From Mojavia pulchra JT2-VF2 (GTDB taxonomy: Bacteria > Cyanobacteriota > Cyanobacteriia > Cyanobacteriales > Nostocaceae), in assembly GCA_019359325.1 (NCBI GenBank), contig JAHHHN010000021.1, forward strand, positions 50,195-114,194: a DNA stretch of 64,000 nt, in the 5' to 3' direction. This document shows, one piece after another, positions 1 through 9,940 of the stretch. Position numbers and translations under genes: made by a program. Below the pieces are notes generated by a model, which saw nothing but the letters and a program-made list of their open reading frames with translations, was not told the origin of the DNA and searched no databases. Numbering within the stretch: position 1 is the stretch's first letter; each line of letters opens with the position of its first letter.

Positions 1-348
1 AACTGAGTTCGATAAAATTGATTGCAGTCGCTTGAGTCCGCGTGAACCCATGATAATTAAGTCAGCATCAATTTCGTCAGCTACCTGACAAACAACATCT
101 TTAGGATCTCCTTGCCGCAGAATCGAAGACACCTGGCTCGGATCTAAATTCAAAGACTGAATAGCATTAGCTAGTATCTTGCCACCTTCTTCCCACTTAG
201 CTGTCATAGCAGCAGCTGTAGATTGCCCAGGAACCACGTGCAAAACGGTAACTTTTGCACTTTGAATTGATGGCATTTCTTTCAACGTTTTGAGCATTTC
301 TTCCGCATGTCCCAATCCAGAGACAGCCAGCAGAATTTTCTCTATCAT
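1..348 (-). CDS. universal stress protein, 3' end beyond window
   Basis: The reading frame starts with ATG at 346-348 and runs off the left edge, giving about 116 residues beginning MIEKILLAVSGLGHAEEML. The Rossmann-like UspA fold is suggested by the first strand (KILLAVSG), the strand TVLHVVPG, and the C-terminal nucleotide-binding pattern MGSRGLKRLQSILSNS, close to the family's G-2x-G-9x-G(S/T). Proteins with this motif usually bind ATP and act in the cytoplasm in stress responses; the specific role is unknown. The C-terminus is missing only because the window ends. A second, two-domain member lies at 49498-50379 in the same window. Confidence 0.85.
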   Translation of the reverse strand, partial: MIEKILLAVSGLGHAEEMLKTLKEMPSIQSAKVTVLHVVPGQSTAAAMTAKWEEGGKILANAIQSLNLDPSQVSSILRQGDPKDVVCQVADEIDADLIIMGSRGLKRLQSILSNSV

Positions 349-935
349 CTTACGTCTTGTTGTTAAGGTTGCTTTGGTTTTTGCTCTTAGTGATTAGTTC
401 AGCCAGGATTTGTACCACCTTGCTGAACAACCTAGTAAGTTATTTGCACAAGTAAAATCAACAGTTAATAATCAACATCATATTTATTTATGACATTGAA
501 ATATAAACTTTCCCTTGAAGTTGTGATGTTTACTTGCATTTAGTTACTTAAGTTTTCAACTAGGCTTCGATGATTAAGCATACTCTCAATTTAGCCTGAT
601 AAACTTAATGAATTATGATATTAGTTATTATTTTTAATCTATATTAACTTTTGTTCATTAAAAAGTAGTTAAGTATTGCAAACTTGCTATTAAAAAAATT
701 AGATAAATTATAGCATTTTTCCTAAAAATTAATTATTTTCCAGTAACTTTTAACGATAAAAAGTTACGCTATAGAGACTTTTTATTTATTTCAATTAGAA
801 ATTTTTATAGCAATCATAAATAGTATGTAAAGACCGTGATTCACACTCGACTGTTATGTGTCAAGTTTTAACAGTTAAATATGATTGCTATTCACACCTC
901 GCGCCAAAAATATAATTTATTTTTGTGTATTTCAT
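349..935. other. AT-rich intergenic region
   Basis: I see no convincing gene here. The stretch is strongly AT-rich, with many stops in all frames and poly-A/T runs. It separates the start of the stress-protein gene (minus strand) from the 3' end of the DUF928 gene, so it should contain the stress-protein promoter close to 350-480 and a terminator region for the DUF928 gene's neighbours. No strong GC hairpin was found. Confidence 0.5.
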
Positions 936-1841
936 CTATCTCGATGGTGAGATAGGAACTGATTTTAGCTGAAGATAGTTTTGCAGCAGTGGCTGTTGGG
1001 CAATAGTCTCTAAATTTACTTGTGTGAGTAAGCTTACCCAAGTATTTAATAGAGTAGTATCAGAAGGTTGAGCAGTACGTAAATCAGCTACAGTTGAAAG
1101 CAAATCAAACCACAAACCTTGTTCGGCATAGACCAAAATGCGATCGCGCTGACTTATTTGCTGTAATTTATTAGCCACATTTGGATTAATTGCAACTCGT
1201 TGAACCCAACCATCTACAGTCATCATAGACCGAGGCGAAGTATCCTGGGGATTACAGATGATCGATACAGACCATTGGTAAAGTTGATTGATTGCTAAAG
1301 GCGGAACATTTGAATTACTAGGTAGGGTGAGGCTTGAGATCCCAGCTGCCCTGTTAGGAATGAAAGTTGTATCATATACCAGAGTATCCTGTTGCGTTTG
1401 CTCATTTACCTGATATAGAGAAAACTTTACCCGGTGAGCCTTATTTGTGGGTGTATACCAGAAAAAACGGGGATAGGCAGCAGTTGTCAATCCCAAATTA
1501 GTTGGCGGTAGTAGTAAAGTTAAAGTTGGTATCTCGCTAGAACTAGAAATACAAGTATTTGGCCCACGTGTACCCCCAACTTCCCGACGTCCTGGTAGAC
1601 CCCGGTCAGGAATATTGACTTTCACATCTCCATTCTGGTTTTTACTGTTATCCCTTGGGTTGGGTTGACCTGGTGTTGGCTGGTTTGAGTTATGTACTTG
1701 TCCCAGCACAGGTAAACTACAGTGAAGTAAACTCAAAACTGTTAGACAAATAGTGCTAACTAGCCAACCAGTCCTTTCTCTTGGCATTTTTAGTGGAGAG
1801 ATACCGGAGCTATTGACAATTGTTAATTTGGTAAGTTTCAT
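936..1841 (-). CDS. DUF928 domain protein, probably secreted
   Basis: This is a member of DUF928, a cyanobacterial family of unknown function. The diagnostic block is PGRREVGGTRGP, followed by strands like LTLLLPPTNLGLTTAAYP and a FFWYTP segment. A hydrophobic stretch WLVSTICLTVLSLLHCSLPVLGQ near the N-terminus looks like a signal peptide, so export is likely. The frame is open upstream to 1916. I prefer the ATG at 1841 (MKLTKL), but the ATG at 1787 (MPRERTGWLVS) would give a more classical short signal peptide; neither has a good Shine-Dalgarno sequence. DUF928 genes often lie near CHAT/TPR genes in cyanobacteria, but that context is absent here. Confidence 0.8.
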   Translation of the reverse strand: MKLTKLTIVNSSGISPLKMPRERTGWLVSTICLTVLSLLHCSLPVLGQVHNSNQPTPGQPNPRDNSKNQNGDVKVNIPDRGLPGRREVGGTRGPNTCISSSSEIPTLTLLLPPTNLGLTTAAYPRFFWYTPTNKAHRVKFSLYQVNEQTQQDTLVYDTTFIPNRAAGISSLTLPSNSNVPPLAINQLYQWSVSIICNPQDTSPRSMMTVDGWVQRVAINPNVANKLQQISQRDRILVYAEQGLWFDLLSTVADLRTAQPSDTTLLNTWVSLLTQVNLETIAQQPLLQNYLQLKSVPISPSR

Positions 1842-2194
1842 CGTTATGATGATACAGCTAGCAACTCGCCATTTCAAGGTAAGCCTTGAGTATAAATAGC
1901 TAAAGCACTTTTTCACGTTAGATCAGCATCATTCACACTGGCTTTTGAATAGTACGGCTGAACCAAACATTGCTCTTTACATTTTATTGTAGAAAAAGCT
2001 ACAGCAGATTATTGAATGAAAATTGTAAAATTCAGAGTTTTAACACTGAAGAGCAAAGATTTATTTGTTAACCTGTTGTGTTAATCTGCGTTTTTACACA
2101 TTAAATTTTGTGCTTCCAATTAATAAAATTTACTAGCCTGCATTGTATTTAACTAAATAAAAGTCAACATTACAGAAAAAATGTGAGGTAATGA

Positions 2195-2902
2195 ATGCGT
2201 TGCCTGATTAGATTTTGCGTATTTTTGCCCTTTGCCCTGATAACGAATTACTCTGACCAAATGCTTTCATCTAAACTTTTGGCAGCCAAACCTACTCCAC
2301 CTTTAGTTCAAACAGCCAGTCCGACTTTGTTAACCAAGGCAAGTTACCTCTCACTATTAGAACAACAGGTAATTGATGAAACTAACAAAGTAAGGTCAAA
2401 TCCTAAGTCATATTTGCCTATTTTGGAAAACTATAGAAAGCGCTTCCAAGGTAACCGAGTCAAAATCTCTAATAATACTTATTTGCTGACTCAAGAAGGG
2501 GTAAAAGCAGTTGATGAAGCGATCGCTTTTCTCAAGTCAGCTCGTCCTATAGGAGTGTTGGGTGCATCTCAAGGTATGTCTTTGGGTGCTAGAGATCATG
2601 TCAAGGATCAGGGCCCCAAAGGTGCAATAGGTCACCAAGGTAGCGATGGTAGCAACCCTGCTATTCGGATCAATCGCTATGGTAAATGGCTAACCACCGC
2701 AGGGGAAAACATTAGTTATGGCCCTAGCACCCCCCAAGAGATCGTCATGCAGTTAATTATTGATGATGGAGTACGCGATCGCGGTCATAGAAAAAATATC
2801 TTTAACAGCGCTTTCAAAGTTGCGGGTGTTGCTTATGGAACTCACAAATTATACAGAACAATATGCGTAATTAATTATGCCGGAGGATATCGAGAAAAAT
2901 AA
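2195..2902 (+). CDS. secreted CAP-domain protein (copy 1)
   Basis: The 235-residue product has an N-terminal hydrophobic stretch ([15 protein letters not shown]) compatible with a signal peptide and then a CAP (SCP/PR-1-like, YkwD-type) domain. Visible CAP landmarks are the first helix ([16 protein letters not shown]), the GHQGSDGS segment, the ENISYG motif and [18 protein letters not shown], with a C-terminal VINYAGGY strand. CAP proteins are extracellular and of varied or unknown activity. The start at 2195 is supported by a GAGGT element six bases upstream. The next gene is a close paralogue that lacks the signal segment. Tandem duplication is the simplest explanation. Confidence 0.85.
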   Translation: MRCLIRFCVFLPFALITNYSDQMLSSKLLAAKPTPPLVQTASPTLLTKASYLSLLEQQVIDETNKVRSNPKSYLPILENYRKRFQGNRVKISNNTYLLTQEGVKAVDEAIAFLKSARPIGVLGASQGMSLGARDHVKDQGPKGAIGHQGSDGSNPAIRINRYGKWLTTAGENISYGPSTPQEIVMQLIIDDGVRDRGHRKNIFNSAFKVAGVAYGTHKLYRTICVINYAGGYREK

Positions 2903-3084
2903 ATTTAATCAAAAATTTCCGATTTATTCCGAAAAATTGTGCTGGTTTCTTGAAGCTATATGTATAATGCAAAATTTTACTGTTTTGAAGATTTTAGGTA
3001 CTCTAAAATCCAAAATTTTATGGCTAGTTCCTCCTAAATTGTGAGGTAATTGCTCGATAGGACGCGATTGGGGACGTTCCAGAA

Positions 3085-3693
3085 ATGCTGCAAATAAATG
3101 CTTATGGATTAGAACAGAGAAATACCTTATCACTATCACCTTTGGAAAAACAAGTGATAGTGGAAATGAACAAAGTGCGGACAAATCCAACTGCATATCT
3201 GCAAATTTTAGAAACCTGGAAACAGCGCTTTCAAGGTAACCAAGTCAGAATTTATGAGCAGGTTTATTTACAAACTCAAGAAGGAGTAAAAGCAGTTAAT
3301 GAGGCGATCGCATTCCTCAAATCAGTCCATCCTGTGAAAGTGTTAAATGTATCTCAAGGAATATCTTTGGGCGCTAGGGATCATGTTCAAGACCAAGGCC
3401 CTAAAGGTACGACAGGTCACTATGGTAGCGATGATAGTGATCCTTTTACTCGCATCGACCGATATGGAAGTTGGCAAATCACCGCAGCCGAAAACATCAG
3501 CTATGGTTTTTATACACCTCAAGATATCATTATGCAGTTAATTATTGATGATGGTGTGCCGTCACGCGGTCATCGAGAAAATATCTTTAACTCTGCTTTT
3601 AAAGTTACAGGTGTTGCTTTTGGTATTCACGCTACCTATAGGCAGATGTGTGTGATTACCTATGCTGGAGGATATCAAGAGAAGTCGTTATAA
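3085..3693 (+). CDS. CAP-domain protein (copy 2) without signal peptide
   Basis: The 202-residue product aligns along its whole length with the mature part of the preceding gene: [43 protein letters not shown] and [20 protein letters not shown] are all retained. There is no hydrophobic leader; the frame is closed by a TAG at 3058-3060, so no upstream in-frame signal peptide is possible. The spacer contains a copy of the first gene's ribosome-site region (GTGAGGTAAT at about 3041-3050), but in copy 2 it is followed directly by mature-protein sequence. The gene therefore looks like a duplicate that lost its leader. It may be cytoplasmic, or a decaying copy. Confidence 0.7.
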   Translation: MLQINAYGLEQRNTLSLSPLEKQVIVEMNKVRTNPTAYLQILETWKQRFQGNQVRIYEQVYLQTQEGVKAVNEAIAFLKSVHPVKVLNVSQGISLGARDHVQDQGPKGTTGHYGSDDSDPFTRIDRYGSWQITAAENISYGFYTPQDIIMQLIIDDGVPSRGHRENIFNSAFKVTGVAFGIHATYRQMCVITYAGGYQEKSL

Positions 3694-3761
3694 TTCTTCG
3701 CTTCTAGCTATATGACACAATTGAAAGAACAATTTTTCAGTAGACAGGAGAACAGTAAGTT

Positions 3762-4613
3762 ATGGGCAGCCATAGTTATCCCACTGCTGGTGCTGCAACT
3801 CTGAACGTCTACGTCCAAGGTCAAGGATTCCCTATTTTAGCTTTACACGGTCATCCTGGTTCTGGTCGGAGTCTTTCTGTTTTTACAAATCACTTATCAC
3901 GACGGTATCAAACTTTTGCCCCTGATTTGCGGGGATATGGCAAAAGTCGCGTTAACAGCAATTTTGATATGCAAGACCATCTAAATGACCTAGAAGCCCT
4001 GTTAGACCGCTTTCAGATTGAGAAATGCCTAGTTTTAGGTTGGTCACTAGGTGGCATTCTAGGGATGGAATTGGCATTACGCCTGCCACAGCGCGTCACT
4101 GGGCTAATTTTGGTGGCCACAGCAGCAAGACCTCGTGGAAATCATCCCCCAATTTCTTGGCAGGATAACCTTTACACTGGTGTTGCGGCGCTATTAAACT
4201 GTATCAAACCAAGTTGGCAGTGGAATATTGAGGCTTTTGGTAAGCGATCGCTCTTTCGCTACCTAATTCAACAACATACACCTATGGCATACAGTTATAT
4301 CGCTCAGGACGCTGTACCAGCCTATTGGCAAACGTCCCGTGCGGCTACTCGTGCCCTATATACTGCAATTCGATCTGGTTACAACAGACTTACAGATTTG
4401 TGGCAAATTGAATGCCCAAGCCTGGTACTTGCTGGTGAACAAGACCGTCATATCACAGCTGATTCCAGCTTAGAAACTGCTCGACACCTCAAAAATTCTC
4501 AGTGGCGATGTTACTCTAATGCCGCTCATCTTTTTCCGTGGGAAATTACCCAACAGGTACTGAGCGACATTGACTGCTGGCTCGACGAGCATCCGCAAGT
4601 GGTCAGATTTTGA
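3762..4613 (+). CDS. alpha/beta hydrolase
   Basis: The 283-residue product has a complete alpha/beta-hydrolase triad pattern: the oxyanion-region HGHPGSG near residue 29, the nucleophile elbow GWSLGG near residue 94, an acid in AGEQDRH near residue 226 and a histidine in NAAHLFPWE near residue 258. The chain is the usual length for a soluble single-domain hydrolase with a small cap. The substrate cannot be predicted. An AGGAGA element lies upstream of the ATG. It follows the CAP genes on the same strand but with a clear spacer, so it is probably its own transcription unit. Confidence 0.88.
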   Translation: MGSHSYPTAGAATLNVYVQGQGFPILALHGHPGSGRSLSVFTNHLSRRYQTFAPDLRGYGKSRVNSNFDMQDHLNDLEALLDRFQIEKCLVLGWSLGGILGMELALRLPQRVTGLILVATAARPRGNHPPISWQDNLYTGVAALLNCIKPSWQWNIEAFGKRSLFRYLIQQHTPMAYSYIAQDAVPAYWQTSRAATRALYTAIRSGYNRLTDLWQIECPSLVLAGEQDRHITADSSLETARHLKNSQWRCYSNAAHLFPWEITQQVLSDIDCWLDEHPQVVRF

Positions 4614-4677
4614 AGTTCCAAATTTTGCCATCGTTCCCTGACTAAGCTGAAGAACCATGATTGCCTTGAGAATTTGA

Positions 4678-4980
4678 TTACATTTGACCGCTAAAGGCAG
4701 GCTTTACTTTGCGGTCAATCCTTTCCCCCAAGTCTTCGGCAATGGTCAAAGAATCTGGTTTACAACGCTTTATATTTACGACAATGCCCTGTGCGCCTTC
4801 CATCTCCAAATCTTCCACATAGCCTTTGAGGGCCACTTTGGCATCTGAAGAATTCAGAAATGGGCCAAAGTAGTATGTACAACGGGGGCTATGTGTCACA
4901 ATCTCTACCCACCAAGCCAAGCCGAAGTTGTTGATTGTACTAATCAACGTTTCCTTGAGAGTATCCCAAATGGTTTTCAT
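4678..4980 (-). CDS. DUF1816 domain protein
   Basis: The 100-residue protein carries the DUF1816 signature: WWVEIVTHSPRCTYYFGPF followed by a helix (SDAKVALKGYVEDLEMEGAQGI) and KRCKPDSLTI. The family is small, cytoplasmic, mostly restricted to cyanobacteria and of unknown function; related segments occur in some phycobilisome-associated or stress proteins. The length fits a stand-alone domain. It is convergent with the hydrolase (about 65 bases apart) and divergent from nothing nearby: the next gene upstream is rlmB-type on the same strand. Confidence 0.8.
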   Translation of the reverse strand: MKTIWDTLKETLISTINNFGLAWWVEIVTHSPRCTYYFGPFLNSSDAKVALKGYVEDLEMEGAQGIVVNIKRCKPDSLTIAEDLGERIDRKVKPAFSGQM

Positions 4981-5076
4981 GGTAGTTGCCGATTTATGAA
5001 TGAGGTACTGGTTATTAAACGGTATTTTGCTGTTTTTTTTGCTTTACATTTCTTTATACTCTTTCGCTCTTATTTT

Positions 5077-6045
5077 TCAAAGAGGTTTTTGTAATTTATC
5101 GAGAAAACGTGTGTTTAATGCCCGCTGACGATAAATTTCATAAAGTGCCATACCCGCTGCTACCGAGGCATTGAGGCTAGGGGTCTTGCCTTGTAGGGGT
5201 ATTGACACCAAGACATCGCAAGAGCGTTGTGTTAACATACTTAGTCCTTCGCCTTCAGAGCCAATCACTAAAACAATCGGGCCACTGAAACTCACCGTAT
5301 GTAAGGGTTCGCTACCGGTGGCTGCGGTTCCATAAATCCAAAAGCCAGCCTCTTTAAGTTCTTCCAAAGAGCGGCTGAGATTGACGACTCGCGCAACGGG
5401 AAAGTTTTCTAAAGCTCCTGCTGCCACTTTTACCACGGTAGAAGTGATTCCAGATGCCCGGCGTTGAGGGATAACTAATCCTTGAGCGCCTATTGCTTCT
5501 GCGGTGCGAATAATAGCGCCTAAGTTGTGGGGATCAGTGATCCCATCAGCCACGACAATTACTGGATCGGTGACAGATTTTGCCTGGGCAATTAAATCTG
5601 GCAATTCAATGTAGGCATAGGGAGCAATTTGCGCCGCTATACCTTGGTGATTTGCTTGATCAGTAATTTGGTCTAAGCGCTTTGGTTCTACTTCATCAAT
5701 TACTGTGCCATTTTCCTTAGCTTGTAGAATCAAATGATGAAAGCGGGGATCGTAGCGTAAACGAGCAGTAATCCAAATGCGGTTGAGACCACGCCGATTT
5801 TCTAAAGCACTTAATACTGGATGACGGCCGTAGATCAAGTCGCTATCTTCTGTTGAAGGTTTGATAGATGGGGATGGCGGGGTGAAGTTGCGGTCTTGGC
5901 GTGGCCCACCAGATATAGGCTTTCCATCTCTAGCTGGCCGGGGATTGCGAATAGGATTAGCAAGAACACGCTTGGTTTTCACTTTCACTGGTTGCCCACG
6001 ATTTGGCTCACCAGCGGTTTTGATTTTTCTTGGTTTATCAGACAT
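5077..6045 (-). CDS. rlmB: 23S rRNA 2'-O-methyltransferase, RlmB/TrmH type
   Basis: This is a SPOUT-class RNA 2'-O-ribose methyltransferase, which uses S-adenosylmethionine. Residues 1-70 are a basic, low-complexity extension common in cyanobacterial members. The substrate-binding domain starts at [13 protein letters not shown]. The catalytic trefoil-knot domain shows [30 protein letters not shown] (motif 1, N and R), [12 protein letters not shown] (motif 2) and [22 protein letters not shown] (motif 3). The length of 322 is longer than the E. coli enzyme because of the basic N-terminal tail. The gene lies directly downstream of Mini-RNase III in the same direction (95-base spacer), a natural rRNA-maturation pair. 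Confidence 0.92.
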   Translation of the reverse strand: MSDKPRKIKTAGEPNRGQPVKVKTKRVLANPIRNPRPARDGKPISGGPRQDRNFTPPSPSIKPSTEDSDLIYGRHPVLSALENRRGLNRIWITARLRYDPRFHHLILQAKENGTVIDEVEPKRLDQITDQANHQGIAAQIAPYAYIELPDLIAQAKSVTDPVIVVADGITDPHNLGAIIRTAEAIGAQGLVIPQRRASGITSTVVKVAAGALENFPVARVVNLSRSLEELKEAGFWIYGTAATGSEPLHTVSFSGPIVLVIGSEGEGLSMLTQRSCDVLVSIPLQGKTPSLNASVAAGMALYEIYRQRALNTRFLDKLQKPL

Positions 6046-6140
6046 ATGAGTGTTTGGTATAATTTATTGGTAGACATACCGATCCCACAATTTACCGAGC
6101 TGACTTTACTGAATTTTGCGTTCGTGAGATTCTTTGCTCA

Positions 6141-6620
6141 CTATTTCTCTAAATTGAGTTTTTGCAATAGTTCGGTTAAGCGCTGGAAATCGGTGAGATA
6201 TAGGTAGCCAATTAAAGCTTCTAGACTAGTTGCTTGTTGATAAATTTCGGGTTCAACGCGCTTAGGGCGTCCTGTGGCGGCGTTGCGGCCTCTTCGGACA
6301 ATTTCTATTTCACTATCCCTCAGGTGAGGAGTCAGCGATCGCAAATGTAGCGCTTGTTGTTCTGCTCTTACCTGTGCCACTACCAGACGATGGTAACTAT
6401 CTGGTCGCTGCAATGGCATTAGATAAGCTATTCTAACATACAACTCATAAATTGCATCCCCTAGATATGCTAATGCGGCAGGAGAAATTTGTTGCACTTG
6501 TGAGTAAGAAATTTGCTGGGGTGATTGCACTGTGTTTACCAAAAGTGCCTGAGTCCAAAATGAATCCTGTTTAATAGCTTCATTTTGTCCATCTAATAAC
6601 TCTTCCTCCTTTGAGTTCAC
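6141..6620 (-). CDS. mrnC: Mini-ribonuclease III
   Basis: The product is an RNase III catalytic domain without a double-stranded-RNA-binding domain, as in Bacillus MrnC, which trims 23S rRNA ends. The signature is SPAALAYLGDAIYELYVRIAYL (conserved Asp of the active site), then RAEQQALHLRSL, RRGRNA and a second acidic helix EALIGYLYLT. At 159 residues it has the usual length. The frame starts with GTG at 6620; a strong AAAGGAGG lies a few codons inside the frame, so the true start could be different, but no in-frame ATG follows it closely. It forms a probable operon with the rRNA methyltransferase downstream. Confidence 0.88.
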   Translation of the reverse strand: MNSKEEELLDGQNEAIKQDSFWTQALLVNTVQSPQQISYSQVQQISPAALAYLGDAIYELYVRIAYLMPLQRPDSYHRLVVAQVRAEQQALHLRSLTPHLRDSEIEIVRRGRNAATGRPKRVEPEIYQQATSLEALIGYLYLTDFQRLTELLQKLNLEK

Positions 6621-6895
6621 AAGTAATCATTCCTTAACTGGTTACATTTGGCAGGCTTCATTGGGGATATTTATCAATTTATTTTGTTTAATAATGTGCT
6701 GTTGCAATACTTAGCAGAATATATACTATCAAACTTACTGACTAAATTTTATCTTTTTAATGAGAAGTTAGCATTTGGCGACTAGCTAGATTTTAGTCCT
6801 CTCTCACAAAGAGAGAGGTTGTATCAGCAGTGTTGCCAAAAATTAAGCTATCCAGATAAAAATCGGATAGCTAGATTAATTTTTTGGTCAAGCAA

Positions 6896-7318
6896 TCAAG
6901 ACGACTTGATGTTTTCTAGAGCCGCTTCAACATTGGGTTGCAGGGAGAGAAACTTCTCTAAGCGAACAAGCTTGACCGTTTGAGTAACACGGGCATTCGT
7001 GACAATTTGCAAAGTGCCGTTGGCATTTTGAGCTTGCTTGGCTAGCTGCACCAGAGCGCCCAAGCCAGAGCTATCTACAAAGTCAATTTGTGAGAGATCC
7101 AGAATAATGTGCTTTGGGCCCTCATCAATCTTGCTACCTAGTACCTTGCGAAATGTCGGCTCAGAAAAAGCATCTAACAAACCTGTGAGGCGGAATAGCT
7201 GACAGTTATCCCGGGCTTCACGAGTGCCCCTCAGGCTCACGGTTAGATTTAGTGGCTCAGCAATAACTCCCTCCTCATGGTGAAAGTGAACGCTCAAGTA
7301 TAGATGGTTTTGGTGCAA
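6896..7318 (-). CDS. STAS-domain anti-sigma factor antagonist
   Basis: A single STAS domain covers nearly the whole chain. The phospho-acceptor motif is LDLSQIDFVDSSGLGALVQL, where the second Ser of DSSG is the usual phosphorylation site in SpoIIAA-like antagonists. Such proteins sequester anti-sigma kinases in partner-switching systems. The start is unclear. The frame opens with TTG at 7318 and contains no ATG or GTG before the domain. A perfect GAGGAGG lies five bases upstream of an in-frame ATT codon at 7262-7264 (IAEPLNLTVSL), so initiation at ATT, giving a 122-residue protein, is possible. No partner kinase is adjacent. Confidence 0.88.
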   Translation of the reverse strand: MHQNHLYLSVHFHHEEGVIAEPLNLTVSLRGTREARDNCQLFRLTGLLDAFSEPTFRKVLGSKIDEGPKHIILDLSQIDFVDSSGLGALVQLAKQAQNANGTLQIVTNARVTQTVKLVRLEKFLSLQPNVEAALENIKSS

Positions 7319-7324
7319 GTTGTC

Positions 7325-7440
7325 TACAACCTGCTGGGGTAGAGGGTATTGGGGATTGGGTATCGGGGATTGGGCATTGAGAAAATTTTTCTCCCCTACT
7401 CCCTGCTTTTTCCCAGTCCCTAGTCCCCAGCCCCTAGTCC
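7325..7440. repeat. heptanucleotide-type repeat cluster
   Basis: The spacer between carA and the STAS gene is filled by short degenerate repeats: copies of GGGGATTGGG on one side (about 7346-7378) and CCCCTAGTCCC-type units on the other (about 7415-7440), separated by a pyrimidine-rich joint. The two halves are roughly complementary, so the RNA could form a long hairpin. Such short tandemly repeated sequences are typical of Nostoc genomes. Confidence 0.8.
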
Positions 7441-8601
7441 CTAACCCTCTGATGTGGCAAGACGAGATGCTCGCATTGCTTGGACAAAATCCTCAAACAA
7501 GTAATCGGCATCGTGAGGGCCAGGACTGGCTTCTGGATGATACTGTACTGAGAACACAGGTAGAGATTTGTGACGTACACCAGCTACAGTGCGATCATTT
7601 AAGTTGAGGTGGCTAATTTCCACAACTGCCGTAGGTAAAGAATCTGGGTCAATAGCAAAACTGTGGTTTTGACTAGTAATTTCTATCCTTTGTTGTAAAC
7701 CTGCCGGCTGATTCAAACCCCGATGACCAAATTTGAGTTTAAAGGTTTCTGCTCCCAAGGCATGACCCAAAATTTGATGCCCCATACAAATGCCAAAGAT
7801 GGGTTTTTGAGTCCCTAGGAGTGCCTTGGCAGTTTCAATACCTTCAGTTACCGCAGCCGGGTCACCAGGGCCATTGGAGAGAAATATGCCATCTGGATTA
7901 TATTTGAGAATTTCTTCTGGAGGTGTATTGGCGGGAACAACAATTACCCGACAACCATAACTTGCTAAACGACGCAAGATATTACGTTTCACCCCAAAGT
8001 CAAGGGCAACAACGGTGAAGGATTCTGCCATACTATCAACCACATCAGGGTTAAATTCCCAAGTTGGGATCGTAGGATCTGACCATTCATAAACCGTTGG
8101 AGTAGTGACTTCCCGAACCAGATTTAATCCTTGCATACTGGGAGCTGCCTGTACCTGCTCTAGCAACTCAGCCTCATCAAGAATGGATGTGGAAATCCCA
8201 CCATTCATAGCTCCGAACATCCGAATTTTACGGGTGAGGGCGCGGGTATCGATGCCGTAGATACCTGGTATTTGATGCTGTTTCAAGTAGTCAGGCAAGG
8301 ATTGTGTAGATCGCCAATTACTTGGTCGTTGACAAATATTTCGAGCGATCGCACCTCGCACTTGTGGTTTAGCAGATTCCTCATCTTCGGGATTAACGCC
8401 AGTGTTCCCTAGCTCAGGATAGGTAAAAACAACAATCTGACCACAGTAACTAGGATCGGTCAGCACTTCTTGATATCCGGTCATGCCAGTGTTGAATACC
8501 ACTTCCCCAATTGTGGTGCCTATTGCACCAAATGACCAACCGCGATAAGTGGTACCATCTGCCAAGACAAGCAGAGCAGGTATTGTGTCAGACAGGGGCA
8601 T
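7441..8601 (-). CDS. carA: carbamoyl-phosphate synthase small (glutaminase) subunit
   Basis: The enzyme hydrolyses glutamine and passes ammonia to CarB for carbamoyl phosphate used in arginine and pyrimidine synthesis. The N-terminal domain shows [36 protein letters not shown] and [12 protein letters not shown]. The class I amidotransferase domain shows FLSNGPGDP, the nucleophile motif [11 protein letters not shown] and the catalytic His/Glu in [12 protein letters not shown] start at the ATG at 8601 ([11 protein letters not shown]); the frame also opens with TTG at 8616. The length of 386 is normal. The 3' end abuts a repeat cluster. carB is not in the window. Confidence 0.96.
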   Translation of the reverse strand: MPLSDTIPALLVLADGTTYRGWSFGAIGTTIGEVVFNTGMTGYQEVLTDPSYCGQIVVFTYPELGNTGVNPEDEESAKPQVRGAIARNICQRPSNWRSTQSLPDYLKQHQIPGIYGIDTRALTRKIRMFGAMNGGISTSILDEAELLEQVQAAPSMQGLNLVREVTTPTVYEWSDPTIPTWEFNPDVVDSMAESFTVVALDFGVKRNILRRLASYGCRVIVVPANTPPEEILKYNPDGIFLSNGPGDPAAVTEGIETAKALLGTQKPIFGICMGHQILGHALGAETFKLKFGHRGLNQPAGLQQRIEITSQNHSFAIDPDSLPTAVVEISHLNLNDRTVAGVRHKSLPVFSVQYHPEASPGPHDADYLFEDFVQAMRASRLATSEG

Positions 8602-8624
8602 AGGTAATGAAAGCAATCATAATT

Positions 8625-8660
8625 AGGGGTTAGGGGTTAAGGGCTAAGGGTGAGGAAAAC
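8625..8660. repeat. short GGGGTTA-type heptamer repeats
   Basis: Two to four degenerate heptamers of the form AGGGGTT/AAGGGCT lie just upstream of carA. They belong to the same short-repeat class as the clusters at 7325-7440 and 60871-61017. No other feature explains the segment. Confidence 0.6.
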
Positions 8661-8824
8661 TTTTTTTTAGTTTCCAACCCTGAGTATCTAGTTTTTAGTC
8701 TCTCGCTCTTGTCCCTTGTAAGCTGCGAATGTTAATTATGCCATGAGTTTAGTCGTTCCGCGTTCTCAAGCTAATTAATTAAAGATAAAAAAATTAAGTA
8801 AGCAAAAACTTTCCAGGAGAAGCT

Positions 8825-9940
8825 ATGGCGAAAGTAGATTTGCAACCCTCTAGGCAGTTAAAATTAAAATTAATTATGCTTCAGTCTTTTTTAGCTCGTG
8901 CAACCCTGATTGTTTTATCAAGTGCGCTAGCGGTTTTGAGTGTTGCTTGTAGTCAAGACAAACAGACTACTAAGATTCGTGGCAATGAGCAGCCAAGGCC
9001 TGTAGGTAATTTGGCAGCAACGCCTCTTATCGAAGCAACAACTTACCCACTATCCAGCCCAGAACCACAGCCACAGTCTTCGTCTGCCGTTGAACCAAAT
9101 TCTTTTGAGTTGGCCCTAGACAAAGCCGCAGGTGCTTTGACTATCAGTCAGTCTGCTCAATCAGCAGATGATTGGAAGTTGGTGGCGAATCAGCTCCAAG
9201 ACGCGATCGCGCTGATGAAAAATGTGCAGCAAGAAAGCCCAAATTTCACGGTGGCTCAAATCAAAATATCAGAATACCAGCGTCAGATTCAATCTGCTTT
9301 GCACAAAGCTGCTCCTAAACCTCAACCGCCATTGCAGCCAGAACCCCAGAGGGTAGTAGTTATGGTTCCGCAAAAACAAATTAAACCGGAACCTACCTTA
9401 CCTGTAGCGCCTGTAGCCCCGCTTCTATCAAAAGAAGTCCCAGTTCCCAAGCCGATTTTACCCACACCAGAATTAGTCATTGAAAGCAACAATGTATTTA
9501 TTGCTCCGATAAAAAGACGAATTGGTGGAACACCAATTGTTGAGGTTACCTTCAATGGTGAAGAGAAATTTGACATGATTGTGGATACAGGAGCTAGTGG
9601 CACTGTAATTACCCAAAACATGGCAAATGCTTTAGGTGTAGTGCCGGTGGGAAAAGCTAAAGCCAACACTGCTAGTTCTAAAGCTGTGGAATTTACCATT
9701 GGCTATGTTGATTCGATGGCAGTGGCTGGGGTAATGATAAATAAAGTACCAGTAGCGATCGCAGGCTCAGACTTAGAAACAGGATTGCTGGGACACGACT
9801 TTTTCGGCAATTACGATGTCACCATCAAACGTAATGTCGTGGAATTTCGCCCACAATCGCATTCGGAAATTAATTCTCCAGAAACTGAACTAACTGCTCC
9901 AACTTTACCCAAGGAGCGCCACTTTTTAGGATCTCCTTAG
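8825..9940 (+). CDS. lipoprotein with retropepsin-like aspartic protease domain
   Basis: The 371-residue product has a lipoprotein signal: a hydrophobic helix around residues 20-38 ending in the lipobox LSVAC, so it is probably anchored in a membrane facing the periplasm. A proline- and charge-rich linker (about residues 100-220) follows. The C-terminal domain is a clan AA aspartic protease: [24 protein letters not shown] contains the DTGA catalytic motif, and [14 protein letters not shown] is the usual end of the single lobe. A single lobe implies that it works as a dimer. The start is supported by AGGAGA five bases upstream. The last 71 bases overlap the 3' end of trpD on the opposite strand. 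Confidence 0.88.
   Translation: MAKVDLQPSRQLKLKLIMLQSFLARATLIVLSSALAVLSVACSQDKQTTKIRGNEQPRPVGNLAATPLIEATTYPLSSPEPQPQSSSAVEPNSFELALDKAAGALTISQSAQSADDWKLVANQLQDAIALMKNVQQESPNFTVAQIKISEYQRQIQSALHKAAPKPQPPLQPEPQRVVVMVPQKQIKPEPTLPVAPVAPLLSKEVPVPKPILPTPELVIESNNVFIAPIKRRIGGTPIVEVTFNGEEKFDMIVDTGASGTVITQNMANALGVVPVGKAKANTASSKAVEFTIGYVDSMAVAGVMINKVPVAIAGSDLETGLLGHDFFGNYDVTIKRNVVEFRPQSHSEINSPETELTAPTLPKERHFLGSP

Noticed and set aside
2924..3196. 90-codon minus-strand frame between the CAP genes
   Set aside because: It overlaps the start of the second CAP gene in antisense and has no recognisable feature.
9322..9699. 125-codon antisense frame in the lipoprotein gene
   Set aside because: Shadow of the real gene, which has lipobox, DTGA motif and ribosome site.
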